Of a stretch of 64,000 bases of DNA, positions 34,125-42,932 are shown piece after piece; the first letter of the stretch is position 1, and every line of letters begins with the position of its first letter. Under the pieces are notes generated by a model. That model did not search any database and was not told where the DNA came from. It saw only the letters and a list, made by a program, of their open reading frames with translations. The DNA comes from Nitratireductor indicus C115 (GTDB lineage Bacteria > Pseudomonadota > Alphaproteobacteria > Rhizobiales > Rhizobiaceae), in the NCBI RefSeq assembly GCF_000300515.1, contig NZ_AMSI01000007.1, positions 1 to 64,000 on the forward strand, given 5' to 3'. The position numbers were made by a program, and so were the translations under genes.

Positions 34125-35155
34125 ACTCCCGTCAGCCCAAGATGAAGGACATCGCCCAAAGGCTGGGCGTCTCGCCCGCCACGGTTTCGCGCGCTCTGTC
34201 GGGCACCGGCCTTGTGGCCGAGCCGACGCTCTCGCGCATATTGGAAGCAGCCGACGCCCTGGATTACAGGCCGAATGTCAGCGCCCGCAATCTGCGCCGG
34301 CAATGTTCCATGACCGTGCTGATGGTGGTGCGCGACATCGGCAACCCCTTCTATCTGGAAGTTCTGAAGGGCGCAGAAGCGGCAGCCCGTGAAGCTGGCT
34401 ACTCGGTTCTCATGGGCAACACGGAAAACGACCCTGAACGCGAGGCCGACTACTTCAACATGCTGCGCGATGGCAATGCCGACGGCATGGTGCTCATGAC
34501 GGGCAAACTGCCCTCGAGCCGTTTCAAACTCGACAAGCTGCCTGTCGTGGTCGCACTGGAGCGCATAGAAGGCTCCGCCTTTCCCCATGTCGAGATCGAC
34601 AATGCGGCGGCGGCCAGCGAAGCCGTGCATCACCTCCTGTCGCTTGGCCATCGCCGCATCGCGCACATTGCCGGCCCCAGGGGCGAGCCTATGGCCGAGG
34701 CGCGCCACAAGGGCTATGAGCAGGCCATGCGCAAAGCCGGGCTGGAAATTCCCCCAGGCTATGAGCAGCAGGGCGATTATCTTCTCCAGGGCGGGCGCGA
34801 CGGTTGCCGCGCGCTCCTCTCCCTTGTGGACAGGCCGAGCGCCATCTTCTGCGCCAACGATGAAATGGCCTTCGGTGCGATCCACGAATTGCGCCGCAGC
34901 GGCCTCGATGTGCCCCGCGATGTCTCCGTCGTCGGCTTCGACGATATTTATCTGAGCCAGGCGATGTTCCCCCCGCTCACCACGGTAAGCCAGCCGCGCG
35001 CGGATATCGGGCGCAAGGCCATGACCGTCCTTCTCGACATCATCGCCGGCGGCAAGCCCGCCGACATGCGTGTGATGATGCCAACAACGCTGATGCTGCG
35101 CGAAAGCACGGCGCCCCAACAAGAAATCGAAACGCCACGAGGAAATGAGATATGA
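34121..35155 (+). CDS. LacI-family transcriptional regulator
   Basis: A 344-residue LacI protein: N-terminal helix-turn-helix (KMKDIAQRLGVSPATVSRAL), hinge region (DYRPNVSARNLRRQ) and a ligand-binding domain that runs to the end (VVGFDDIYLSQAMFPPLTTVSQP is the classical C-terminal motif). It is encoded inside the sugar operon, overlapping genes on both sides by 4 bp, so it probably represses its own operon through the palindrome at 29554-29567 and is released by the imported sugar or a product. Confidence 0.93.
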   Translation: MNSRQPKMKDIAQRLGVSPATVSRALSGTGLVAEPTLSRILEAADALDYRPNVSARNLRRQCSMTVLMVVRDIGNPFYLEVLKGAEAAAREAGYSVLMGNTENDPEREADYFNMLRDGNADGMVLMTGKLPSSRFKLDKLPVVVALERIEGSAFPHVEIDNAAAASEAVHHLLSLGHRRIAHIAGPRGEPMAEARHKGYEQAMRKAGLEIPPGYEQQGDYLLQGGRDGCRALLSLVDRPSAIFCANDEMAFGAIHELRRSGLDVPRDVSVVGFDDIYLSQAMFPPLTTVSQPRADIGRKAMTVLLDIIAGGKPADMRVMMPTTLMLRESTAPQQEIETPRGNEI

Positions 35156-36396
35156 CCAAACAGACGAGGCAGAGGCTGCGCATCGGGTTTGTCGGCACCG
35201 GCTTCATCGCGCATTTTCACCTGAAGTCGATGGTCGGCGTGCGCAATGTGGATGTGACCGGCGTCTACAGCCGCAGCGCCGACAATCGCCAGCGCTTCGT
35301 GGATGCCGTCACTGAACTCGGCATGGGCGACTGCCGCAGCTATGAAACGCTGGAAGCCATGCTGCAGGCCGACGATATCGACGCGATCTGGGTTCTGTCG
35401 CCCAATCACACACGCCTCGACATCATGCGCACCATCCATGCGGAGGTGAAGGCCGGGCGCTCCAAGGTGTTTGCGATTGCCTGCGAAAAGCCCCTTGCCC
35501 GGACAGTTTCTGAAGCACGCGAAATGCTGCATCTGGCAGAGGATGCCGGCCTTAACCACGGCTATCTTGAAAACCAGGTCTTCGCCACGCCCGTCTTGCG
35601 CGGCAAGGAAATCGTGTGGCGCCGGGCCGCCTCCACCACCGGCCGCCCCTATCTGGCCCGTGCCGCCGAGGAGCATTCCGGTCCGCATGAACCCTGGTTC
35701 TGGCAGGGCGACAAGCAGGGTGGTGGCGTTCTCTCCGACATGATGTGCCATTCGGTCGAGGTCGCCCGCCACCTTCTGACGGCGCCCGGCGCGGCGCGCA
35801 ACTCGCTCAAGGTCAAATCAGTCAACGGCACCGTAGCCAATCTGAAATGGACGCGGCCTGCTTATGCCGATCAACTGCGCGAGCGCTTCGGCAAGGAAGT
35901 CGACTATCGCAATCGCCCGTCCGAGGATTTCGCCCGCGGCGTGGTGGCACTGGAAGATGAGGACGGCAACGAGCTGATGATCGAGGCCACCACCTCCTGG
36001 GCCTATGTGGGTGCGGGATTGCGCATACAGCTTGAGCTACTCGGCCCAGAATATGCGATGGAGTTCAATTCGCTCGCCACTGGCCTGAAGATTTTCATGT
36101 CGCGCGCCGTCACGGGCGACGAGGGCGAGGACCTTGTGGAGAAGCAGAATGCCGAACAGGGCCTGATGCCGGTTCTCGAAGACGAGGCCGGGGTCTATGG
36201 CTATACGGACGAGAACCGCCACATGGTCGAGTGCTTCCGCAAGGGCGAGACGCCGCTCGAGACCTTCCATGACGGGCTTGCCGTCGTCGAGATCCTGATG
36301 GGCCTCTACCGGTCTGCGGAGACGGGAGAGACCGTCCGCTTCCCCGCTCCCGAACTGGAAGACTACGTGCCTGTGGTCGCTCGCAAATCAGCCTGA
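35152..36396 (+). CDS. Gfo/Idh/MocA-family oxidoreductase
   Basis: A 414-residue NAD(P)-dependent sugar or polyol dehydrogenase. The Rossmann motif (RIGFVGTGFIAHFHLKSM) and the ACEKPLARTVSEA segment with the catalytic lysine of the E-K-P motif are present; a histidine in DMMCHSVEVARHLL fits the second catalytic position. At 414 residues it is longer than the usual 330-390. It overlaps the LacI gene by 4 bp and precedes the PfkB kinase, so it likely oxidises or reduces the imported sugar before or after phosphorylation. Confidence 0.9.
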   Translation: MTKQTRQRLRIGFVGTGFIAHFHLKSMVGVRNVDVTGVYSRSADNRQRFVDAVTELGMGDCRSYETLEAMLQADDIDAIWVLSPNHTRLDIMRTIHAEVKAGRSKVFAIACEKPLARTVSEAREMLHLAEDAGLNHGYLENQVFATPVLRGKEIVWRRAASTTGRPYLARAAEEHSGPHEPWFWQGDKQGGGVLSDMMCHSVEVARHLLTAPGAARNSLKVKSVNGTVANLKWTRPAYADQLRERFGKEVDYRNRPSEDFARGVVALEDEDGNELMIEATTSWAYVGAGLRIQLELLGPEYAMEFNSLATGLKIFMSRAVTGDEGEDLVEKQNAEQGLMPVLEDEAGVYGYTDENRHMVECFRKGETPLETFHDGLAVVEILMGLYRSAETGETVRFPAPELEDYVPVVARKSA

Positions 36397-36410
36397 CCCG
36401 ATACCGGACG

Positions 36411-36437
36411 GGCCTGACCTTCGTGAAGGTGCAGGCC
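36411..36437 (+). other. intercistronic hairpin before the PfkB gene
   Basis: GGCCTG pairs with CAGGCC, and inside it ACCTT pairs with AAGGT around a CGTG loop, with one bulged base. It lies 14 bp after the dehydrogenase stop and 20 bp before the kinase ATG. No T-run follows. Confidence 0.4.
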
Positions 36438-36457
36438 GTCCCTTGAATGGGCATTCC

Positions 36458-37366
36458 ATGCACCCATCGCCTGCAATCCTCGTCCTGGGCAACGCCAATG
36501 TCGATCTCGTCCTGGGCGAGATCGATGGCTGGCCGGTGGTCGGCACGGAAATCATGGTGGAACGCAGCGAGATGCGCCCCGGCGGCTCTGCCGGTAACAG
36601 CGCCCTTGCGCTGACAGGCCTGGACGTCGACCATCTGTTCATCGCCTCCACCGGAAACGACCCGAATGGAGCCTGGCTGCGTGATGCCTTCAGCAAAAAT
36701 CACAGCCTCTGGATCGTCGACGACTGCCCTACAACGCTCACCGTCGGCATCGTTCACAAGGGCGGCGACCGGGCTTTCTTCACCACGCCCGGCCATCTCG
36801 ACATGGCGCGCGTCGAAGACCTTGTTGCACGCCTGCCCGATGCCCCCTCCGGCCCCGCCTTTGCACTTGTGTCCGGCGGGTTCCTGATGCCGGGCTTGCG
36901 CGCGGGTACCAGTAAACTCCTCGACGCCCTTCACGCAAAAGGCTGGCAAACCGCAATCGATCCGGGCTGGCCACCCGAAGGTTGGCAACAGCCCACCATG
37001 CGCCTCGTCAAGGAATGGCTCGATCAAGCCGACATCGCGCTCCTGAACGAGGTCGAGGCTGCCGCCATCACCGGCGAGGGCGACCCCGACGCAGCCGCAG
37101 CCGCGCTTACCCAGGGCAAGGCTTCATCGCATATGATTGTCATCAAGCAGGGCGCAGCCGGTGCCTCTGCCTATGCGAATGGCCAGCGATTTCATGCATC
37201 CGCCCCTTCCGTTCGGGTCATCGACACGGTGGGGGCCGGAGATACGTTCAACGCCGGTTTTCTGGCAGCCCTTGCACGGGGTGAGGACCTTTCGCAAGCG
37301 CTTACGCGCGGCGTCACGGCTGCCTCTCGTGCGGTCTCCACATCGCCCAGGCGCTATAGGGATTAG
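36458..37366 (+). CDS. PfkB-family carbohydrate kinase
   Basis: A 302-residue ribokinase-like enzyme. The two PfkB signatures are visible: the N-terminal RPGGSAGNSALALTGL (about 36-51) and the C-terminal anion hole and catalytic base, DTVGAGDTFNAGF (about 254-266, with D as base). It phosphorylates a sugar or deoxy-sugar acid taken up by the ribose-type importer; the exact substrate is not readable. I prefer the ATG at 36458 over a TTG at 36443, as the conserved ILVLGNANVD strand follows directly. Confidence 0.9.
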   Translation: MHPSPAILVLGNANVDLVLGEIDGWPVVGTEIMVERSEMRPGGSAGNSALALTGLDVDHLFIASTGNDPNGAWLRDAFSKNHSLWIVDDCPTTLTVGIVHKGGDRAFFTTPGHLDMARVEDLVARLPDAPSGPAFALVSGGFLMPGLRAGTSKLLDALHAKGWQTAIDPGWPPEGWQQPTMRLVKEWLDQADIALLNEVEAAAITGEGDPDAAAAALTQGKASSHMIVIKQGAAGASAYANGQRFHASAPSVRVIDTVGAGDTFNAGFLAALARGEDLSQALTRGVTAASRAVSTSPRRYRD

Positions 37367-37409
37367 CGATTGCCGGGACACGCCGCAGGCAAACCAGCGG
37401 CGTATAGAG

Positions 37410-37434
37410 GAATGGCCCCTTGAAGGGGCCATTC
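37410..37434. terminator. hairpin between the convergent PfkB and permease genes
   Basis: An 11-bp perfect stem (GAATGGCCCCT and AGGGGCCATTC) with a three-base loop lies 44 bp after the kinase stop and 15 bp after the permease stop on the other strand. Neither side has a strong T-run. A weaker GC stem (37381-37402) precedes it. Most likely a shared bidirectional terminator. Confidence 0.6.
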
Positions 37435-37448
37435 TGAAGTTCCGATCG

Positions 37449-38753
37449 TCAATGGATGACAGGTTTGCCCTGCGCTTCTCTCCCGCGCCCGATACTCAGC
37501 ACCTGATAGACGATGAGTGCGGCGAAAGTGGCCGTTCCGATACCGCCGAGTGCGAAACTGCCAATATTGAGCGTGAAATTCCCTGAACCGAAGACCAGCG
37601 TGATACCGACGGTGAACAGATTGCGCGGCTCCGAGAAATCGACACGATTATCGACCCAGAGCCTGATCATCGCCGCAGCGATAAGGCCGAAGACGGCCAC
37701 GGCCAGACCACCCAGAACCGGCGCTGGAATGGTACGCAGCAACGCACCGAACTTCGGCGAAAATCCAAGCCCGATCGCCACAAGCGCAGCGATAACGAAG
37801 ACGAGGGTGGAGAAGACCCGCGTCACCGCCATCACGCCCATGTTTTCCACATAGGTGGTCACGCCCGTTCCGCCGCCCGACCCCGAAACCATCGTGGCGA
37901 TGCCGTCGCCAAGAAAGCCCCTGCCGATAAAGCGGTCCATGTTCTGGCCGGTCATTGCGCCGATAGCCTTGATGTGGCCGAGGTTCTCCGCGACCAGGAT
38001 CAGCGCCACCGGCGCGATCAGCACCATCGCTTCGGGAACGAATTCGGGGCTGCGGAATGCGGGCATGCCGAACCACGACGCCTGAGAAAGCTCCGAAAAA
38101 TCCACCGGAGGCAGGAGCCCCATACCGTTACCCATCACGAGAACCGCCACATAGCCGATAGCGATGCCGACCAGGATCGATACACGCCTCAGCGCCAGCG
38201 GACCGAAGGTGGAAATCACCGCGACAGAGAACAGCGTCAGCAACGCCACGATCACATGAGGTCCGGTGCCCTGCGTTCCCTGCACGGCCACGGGCGCAAG
38301 ATTGAGCCCGATGGCCGCCCCGATGGCACCCGTGACGGCCGGCGGCATCAGCCGCTCGATCCAGCCGGTTCCGGTAACCATCACCACGACGCCGATCAGG
38401 GCATAGAGCGCACCGGCGGCGATGATACCGCCAAGGGCCGGCCCGATATCCGGGTTGGGACCAGTCCCTGCATAGCCTGTCACGGCAATCACCACGGCAA
38501 TGAAGGAGAAGGACGATCCAAGGTAACTCGGCACCCGTCCTGCCGTGCAGATGAAGAAGATCAGCGTGCCAATGCCCGAAAACAGGATCGCCAGATTGGG
38601 ATCGAACCCCATCAGCAACGGCCCGAGGATCGTCGAACCCGACATGGCCACAAGATGCTGTATGCCCATCGGAACGGTCGCCGCCCATGGCAGTCGCTGC
38701 TCGGGCAGGACCGTCTCGCTGCGGGCCACCGGCCAGCGTGGAAAATAACTCAT
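37449..38753 (-). CDS. NCS2-family permease (uracil/xanthine type, RutG-like)
   Basis: A 434-residue membrane protein with about twelve to fourteen hydrophobic segments. The nucleobase-cation symporter-2 features are clear: QHLVAMSGSTILGPLLMG near the start, the acidic substrate-site helix around LVAENLGHIKA, and the TNRL-like SGSGGGTGVTTYVENMG loop. RutG/UraA homologues carry uracil and related ring compounds. Its ATG overlaps the nicF stop (ATGA), so here it probably imports a pyridine such as a hydroxynicotinate or dihydroxypyridine. That substrate assignment is inference from the operon. Confidence 0.88.
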   Translation of the reverse strand: MSYFPRWPVARSETVLPEQRLPWAATVPMGIQHLVAMSGSTILGPLLMGFDPNLAILFSGIGTLIFFICTAGRVPSYLGSSFSFIAVVIAVTGYAGTGPNPDIGPALGGIIAAGALYALIGVVVMVTGTGWIERLMPPAVTGAIGAAIGLNLAPVAVQGTQGTGPHVIVALLTLFSVAVISTFGPLALRRVSILVGIAIGYVAVLVMGNGMGLLPPVDFSELSQASWFGMPAFRSPEFVPEAMVLIAPVALILVAENLGHIKAIGAMTGQNMDRFIGRGFLGDGIATMVSGSGGGTGVTTYVENMGVMAVTRVFSTLVFVIAALVAIGLGFSPKFGALLRTIPAPVLGGLAVAVFGLIAAAMIRLWVDNRVDFSEPRNLFTVGITLVFGSGNFTLNIGSFALGGIGTATFAALIVYQVLSIGRGREAQGKPVIH

Positions 38754-39403
38754 GATCTACCCCCCTGGGCCTCGGTCTTGCCGGCAAGCCCGCCTAACCA
38801 TTGCAACACATCCGCGGCATCGGTTACGTCCGCATATTTTTGATCCATGTCGTAGAGATTTGCCTCGTGCGGCGCTGCCGCGCGGTCGGCACAACAATCA
38901 CGCGGAACGAGCACGTTGAAGCCCGATTGCACCGCATCGACGACACTTGCCCGCACACAGCCCGAAGTTGTCGCGCCGGTGACGATGAGTGTGTCCACCC
39001 CTGCCCCCGTCAGCAGTGCTGCAAGTCCGGTTCCGAAAAAGGCGGAAGCCCCTTTCTTGACGATCACCGCATCCGAGGGATCGGAACCGGTCGCCGCATC
39101 GATCTCCACCAGCCGCGATCCCTCGATGAGTGCTGCCATTCCAGCAGCCTTCCGGAGCCAGGGCAGTTTGTCGACCTCACCGGAGTGATAGGCAATCGTG
39201 GTGTAGACGACCGGAAACCCGGCAGCGCGTGCTGCATCGGTGATGCGCCGCGTCTGGGCGATCTCTGCCGTCATGTCCACTGCGGTGGGATAGGCCGTAT
39301 CCGTGAAGCCATAGGTGAAGTCCACCACCAGAACAGCCGGTCTTCGTCCACGCGGAACGGCCTGGCCGAAGCCCGCCGCCGCATAGACCTTGTCTTGCGT
39401 CAT
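38750..39403 (-). CDS. nicF: maleamate amidohydrolase NicF-like (isochorismatase superfamily)
   Basis: A 217-residue cysteine hydrolase. The triad is placed at D28 (VLVVDFTYGF), K117 (VIVKKGASAFFGT) and C149 (TTSGCVRAS). The isochorismatase superfamily also includes N-carbamoylsarcosine amidase, but the position among nicX, nicD and nicE identifies it as the enzyme that hydrolyses maleamate to maleate and ammonia. AGGGGGAAC precedes the ATG at 39403; a terminator-like hairpin lies immediately upstream of that. Confidence 0.87.
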   Translation of the reverse strand: MTQDKVYAAAGFGQAVPRGRRPAVLVVDFTYGFTDTAYPTAVDMTAEIAQTRRITDAARAAGFPVVYTTIAYHSGEVDKLPWLRKAAGMAALIEGSRLVEIDAATGSDPSDAVIVKKGASAFFGTGLAALLTGAGVDTLIVTGATTSGCVRASVVDAVQSGFNVLVPRDCCADRAAAPHEANLYDMDQKYADVTDAADVLQWLGGLAGKTEAQGGRS

Positions 39404-39416
39404 TCTTGTTCCCCCT

Positions 39417-39444
39417 GAAAAAAGGCGGCCCCGAAAGAGCCGCC
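39417..39444 (-). terminator. terminator-like hairpin between nicX and nicF
   Basis: On the minus strand GGCGGC and GCCGCC form a six-bp stem around nine bases and are followed at once by a run of six Ts that ends just before the nicF ribosome site. This is the shape of a weak intrinsic terminator inside an operon, which would lower nicF and permease expression relative to nicX, nicD and nicE, or act as an attenuator. Confidence 0.6.
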
Positions 39445-39455
39445 GTCCTGAAAAG

Positions 39456-40487
39456 TCAGTTGCGCTTCATCTGGATTTCCTTGACGACGATATCGCCGTC
39501 AACCACCACCGGTTCGTCATCCAGAAAAAGCGAGCAGCCCCGCATTGGGATGTCGAGGTGGCAGGCCGTATCGTTCGGGCCTCCCAGCTCATTGTTGGGA
39601 CCGGTTGAGAACATCACATTCCCATAGAAGCTGCGCGGTTCCATGCCCATTCCTCCGGGAAATTCTCCCGGAACCATGCGATGCCACTTGGCCTGCGGGT
39701 TCATGCCCCAGCCGACATGGCTCATGCCCTTGCCGCGCTCATCCTTGAAGTCTGCCATATACGACTTCACCAGTTCCGCATCGAGCCCACCCCGGATGTC
39801 GGTGATCCAGCCCTTTTCGATGGTGTAGATGATCGGCTCGCGCACATAGATATTCTGCGGCAGCAGGATGTCCCCCGGCGCAACGACGATCTGCCCGTCG
39901 ACGCCATCATCGTCCCCACCGGTAAAGACAAAGCCGGACGGCCAGTGATCCCAGCGCCCGGGCGTGTCGTTACAGGCATATTCCGCCATGGTGGGATAGG
40001 TGTTGAGCTTGTAGGTGACATCCGTGCCATGCGGCGAGGTGATCCGCATCACATTGGCCTTTTCCAGCATGGCGGCAGCGATCTCCACCTTTTCGCGCAG
40101 CTCGGGATAAGGCAGCATCCGGGCAAGAAGCTCGGGCGGCTCCACCGCCGTCAGAATACGCGTTCCGGCGGCCTGGATCGCAAACTGTTCCGGCGAGAAC
40201 AGAAGGAACACGCAGTCGATCAGCATGTCGCAATTCTTCAAGGCCTCGACGGCATCCGGCAGCGCTGCAAGGCCGGTTACCCCGACATTCCAGCCTCCGG
40301 TTGGCAGAGGGGCCGGCAGGCGCATGTGATACATTCTCGCACCGAGCCTTTGTCCCGCCGCCATGAAGGCGTCGGCATAGTCGAGGCGGTCGCTGCCCTG
40401 TGTCAGCACGACGAGCTTCTCGCCCTCGTGAACACCGGACATCTTGAGCTGATGCAGGCAGATTTCGGTGAAACTCGCATGATCCAT
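39456..40487 (-). CDS. nicX: 2,5-dihydroxypyridine 5,6-dioxygenase
   Basis: A 343-residue extradiol-type dioxygenase on the leucyl-aminopeptidase-like (M29) fold. The iron ligands can be placed as H257 (GMSHVGWGMN), H310 and D312 (TACHLDIPMRG); all three are shifted by exactly eight residues from those of Pseudomonas putida NicX (H265, H318, D320, as I recall them), which supports the call strongly. It opens the ring of 2,5-dihydroxypyridine to N-formylmaleamate. It lies 27 bp after nicD in the operon. Confidence 0.93.
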   Translation of the reverse strand: MDHASFTEICLHQLKMSGVHEGEKLVVLTQGSDRLDYADAFMAAGQRLGARMYHMRLPAPLPTGGWNVGVTGLAALPDAVEALKNCDMLIDCVFLLFSPEQFAIQAAGTRILTAVEPPELLARMLPYPELREKVEIAAAMLEKANVMRITSPHGTDVTYKLNTYPTMAEYACNDTPGRWDHWPSGFVFTGGDDDGVDGQIVVAPGDILLPQNIYVREPIIYTIEKGWITDIRGGLDAELVKSYMADFKDERGKGMSHVGWGMNPQAKWHRMVPGEFPGGMGMEPRSFYGNVMFSTGPNNELGGPNDTACHLDIPMRGCSLFLDDEPVVVDGDIVVKEIQMKRN

Positions 40488-40514
40488 CGGATCGCTCCCA
40501 TTTTGGTCTGTCGT

Positions 40515-41294
40515 TCAGTCGGCTCGGAAATCCATGACGGCTGCAAGAAAACCCTCCAGGTCATCCCAGGGGATCATGTGGCCTGCGCCGTCCACGCGGC
40601 GCGTTTCGAGATGAGGCATCAGCTCACGGACCTCCGCCTCATCCTCGGGCAGCACCACCGTGGCGCCGCCGGCAATCACCAGCCGCGTCGGCAACGTGAT
40701 TTTGGGCATGTCGGCGTGAATGTCATCCGTTGCAAAACCATCGAAGGCGATGCGGATGGCACCCCATTGGCAGGTGTGCAGCCATTCGGCGCGCAGCGCC
40801 ACCTGCTCGTCTGTCCAGGTCGGGCAAAAGGCCCGCATCTCCTCAATGCCGCACCCCTTCTGGGCAAGCCGGATCGAATCTCCATACCAGGCCCAGTTGG
40901 CGGGGTAAGGCCGCCTGTTCGGTCCCGACATGGGCGGATCGACGAGAACGAGGCCACCGATCGGGCCGGAATTGCGAGCGGCGGCACGGATCGCAATCCG
41001 AGCCCCCATGGAATGACCGAGAAGAATGGGGTTCTCCATACCTTCGGCCAGGGCAATCGCATCGTCCGCCATCGCATCGAGCGTATAATCGAGATCGCCA
41101 GCCTCGCTCAGGCCGCGCCCGCGCACGTCGAGCACATGCACGTCGAAACGCTCCGAAAGCCGCTCGGCCACAAACCCCCAGGTGATTGCGGGCGAGGTGA
41201 TACCGGGAATGAGCAGCATGGCTGGCCCCTTCCCCGGATAATGAAGCAGATGCTGGCGGATGCCATTGGCATGAACGTTGTAACCGCGTGTCAT
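40515..41294 (-). CDS. nicD: N-formylmaleamate deformylase
   Basis: A 259-residue alpha/beta hydrolase. The nucleophile S95 is in LLGHSMGAR, the histidine is H239 in GAGHMIPWDD, and the acid is most likely D119 in VLVDPPMSG, directly after strand 6, an unusual position described for NicD. It removes formate from N-formylmaleamate, giving maleamate. The start is the ATG at 41294 with GAGGGG upstream; the frame is open further but does not code there. Spacing to nicE is only 10 bp. Confidence 0.92.
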   Translation of the reverse strand: MTRGYNVHANGIRQHLLHYPGKGPAMLLIPGITSPAITWGFVAERLSERFDVHVLDVRGRGLSEAGDLDYTLDAMADDAIALAEGMENPILLGHSMGARIAIRAAARNSGPIGGLVLVDPPMSGPNRRPYPANWAWYGDSIRLAQKGCGIEEMRAFCPTWTDEQVALRAEWLHTCQWGAIRIAFDGFATDDIHADMPKITLPTRLVIAGGATVVLPEDEAEVRELMPHLETRRVDGAGHMIPWDDLEGFLAAVMDFRAD

Positions 41295-41304
41295 CTGAGC
41301 CCCC

Positions 41305-42054
41305 TCAATAAGCGCCGGAAAGCAGCGTGCCGCCGCCCGGGACCCTGGTCTCCACCCCCAGCGCACGCAGCATCTGCCATGTGGTGGCGATGGCGGCGGT
41401 GACGACGGGCTTTCCCGTTCGTGCTTCAACCATCGGCACGGCCGGAAGAGAAGGCATCTGCACACAGGCAGACAGCACAACCGCATCCACATCGTCGGTC
41501 TTCATTCCGGAAACAATCTCCGGCAGCTTCATCGGATCATGCGCCGCAACGGCGAGATTGTCGGAAATCTCCAGGGCCCGCCAATCGCTGACCTCGATGC
41601 CCTCGTTGCGGATATACTCCACCACCATTTCGGTGAGCGGCTTCATATAGGGAGCGACCACCGCCACGCGCTGTGCGCCCATGGCCCGCAACCCCTCGAT
41701 AAGGGCACCGGCAGATGTCACCACAGGCGCAGGCGCGCCGTTGTCGACCGACACCTGATGCAGACGCGGTCCCGAGACACAGTGATATCCATGCCCCATC
41801 GACATGATGGCGACGAGGCAGGCATAGCCCATCACATCCACACGCGCATCGCTCAGCTCCAGGGCGCAGCGGTCGCTGTCGGCATCCATCGCCGCCAGCT
41901 CCTCCTTGGTCACATGCTTCATTCGCATGCGGGAGGAATGAAAGGTGAAGCGCTCGTCGCCCACGCTTTCGCGCGCCCGTAAAAGCGTTGGGATTTCGGT
42001 TTCCATCGTCACGTTCGAACTTGGAACGATCTGACCTACGCGGAAATGCCTCAT
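41305..42054 (-). CDS. nicE: maleate cis-trans isomerase
   Basis: A 249-residue enzyme of the Asp/Glu racemase-like fold that converts maleate into fumarate. Its two catalytic cysteines are C79 (VMGYACLVAIMSMGHG) and C197 (VVLSACVQMPSLP), 118 residues apart, the same distance as in characterised maleate isomerases. It is the first gene of the nic operon; the ATG at 42054 has a GAGG about twelve bases upstream. The order nicE-nicD-nicX-nicF-permease is thus the reverse of the reaction order. Confidence 0.92.
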   Translation of the reverse strand: MRHFRVGQIVPSSNVTMETEIPTLLRARESVGDERFTFHSSRMRMKHVTKEELAAMDADSDRCALELSDARVDVMGYACLVAIMSMGHGYHCVSGPRLHQVSVDNGAPAPVVTSAGALIEGLRAMGAQRVAVVAPYMKPLTEMVVEYIRNEGIEVSDWRALEISDNLAVAAHDPMKLPEIVSGMKTDDVDAVVLSACVQMPSLPAVPMVEARTGKPVVTAAIATTWQMLRALGVETRVPGGGTLLSGAY

Positions 42055-42095
42055 GAAATTGGACCTCGGGTTGGAAAGCTGGCCCGAGGATAAAT

Positions 42096-42115
42096 TACAA
42101 TTCTGTATAATTACA
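42096..42115. promoter_or_regulatory. candidate TetR operator upstream of nicE (TACA-N4-TGTA-N4-TACA)
   Basis: Three half-sites of alternating orientation with four-base spacers form two overlapping palindromes, TACAATTCTGTA and TGTATAATTACA, 42 bp before nicE. The minus strand also reads TTGTAATTATACA here, so the site probably overlaps the nicE promoter. Two overlapping palindromes fit a TetR repressor bound as a pair of dimers. Confidence 0.5.
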
Positions 42116-42160
42116 AGCCTGAATAATTTTCTTCTTCCGCACAAAAGCCGGAACCACCTC

Positions 42161-42832
42161 TCAGGAGACCGGAGCGGCAAGCCCCGCAGCGAGAAAGGCG
42201 ACAAGCGCGCGCAGCATGGACTCCCGATCGATTTCGCCGATTTGCCCATCTGTGAGATCGTTGAGGCGGCCCAGATCGTTGAGCATAAAAAGATAGGTGC
42301 CCACGAGAAATGCCATACGCAGGCTGAGGATCGGACGGGGAACATCCGGCAACGCCTCCGACAGCGCCTGGATATAGCGCTTGACCGAGGCGTCATAGAC
42401 CTCTCTGCGCAAACGCAGGGCATGCTCCTCCGGCTCCGCATGCAACCTCGCCTGCAGTTTCACGAATGCCGCACCGTTCGGACCGCTATGCTTCATATCC
42501 CACTGCGGACGCAGATAAGCCATAATGATTTCAGTGGCTTGAAGAGGTTTCCCACGGGCAAGAAGCTGATCGAGCTGCACATGCCGCGCGCCCGAGATCA
42601 ACCCACCACGCCGACGAAAAACCTCGTCGAAGAGGTCTTCCTTGGTGCCGAAATAATAGCGGATGAGGGCCTGATTGACTCCCGCCGCTCCGGCGATGTC
42701 GCGCAGCTTCGTCCCCGCGAAACCGGCCTCCGCAAAGGCGATTTCCGCCTGATCGAGGATTGCATCGCGCATGTCCTCGCCATCCTTGGGACGGCCGGGC
42801 TTACGGCGGGTCTCGCTCGTGGGTATGCTCAT
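42161..42832 (-). CDS. TetR-family regulator of the nic operon
   Basis: A 223-residue TetR protein with an N-terminal helix-turn-helix (TKLRDIAGAAGVNQALIRYYF, about 42-62; typical R-YYFG-K-E turn) and an all-helical ligand domain. The ATG at 42832 has AAGAGG upstream; a TTG at 42850 would add six residues. It lies directly upstream of nicE in the same direction, with the overlapping palindromes between them, so it most likely represses the nic operon. In Pseudomonas putida the nic genes are controlled by a MarR-type protein (NicR), so the regulator type is different. Confidence 0.9.
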   Translation of the reverse strand: MSIPTSETRRKPGRPKDGEDMRDAILDQAEIAFAEAGFAGTKLRDIAGAAGVNQALIRYYFGTKEDLFDEVFRRRGGLISGARHVQLDQLLARGKPLQATEIIMAYLRPQWDMKHSGPNGAAFVKLQARLHAEPEEHALRLRREVYDASVKRYIQALSEALPDVPRPILSLRMAFLVGTYLFMLNDLGRLNDLTDGQIGEIDRESMLRALVAFLAAGLAAPVS

Positions 42833-42932
42833 GGGAGGCCTCTTCTGCAATCCTGGTCCCGGTTCTGGCAGCAGCCGGAAGAACCCGCAAGAGGCAAATA
42901 TTATCTCTATGAATAATTAAATGGCGTCATTC

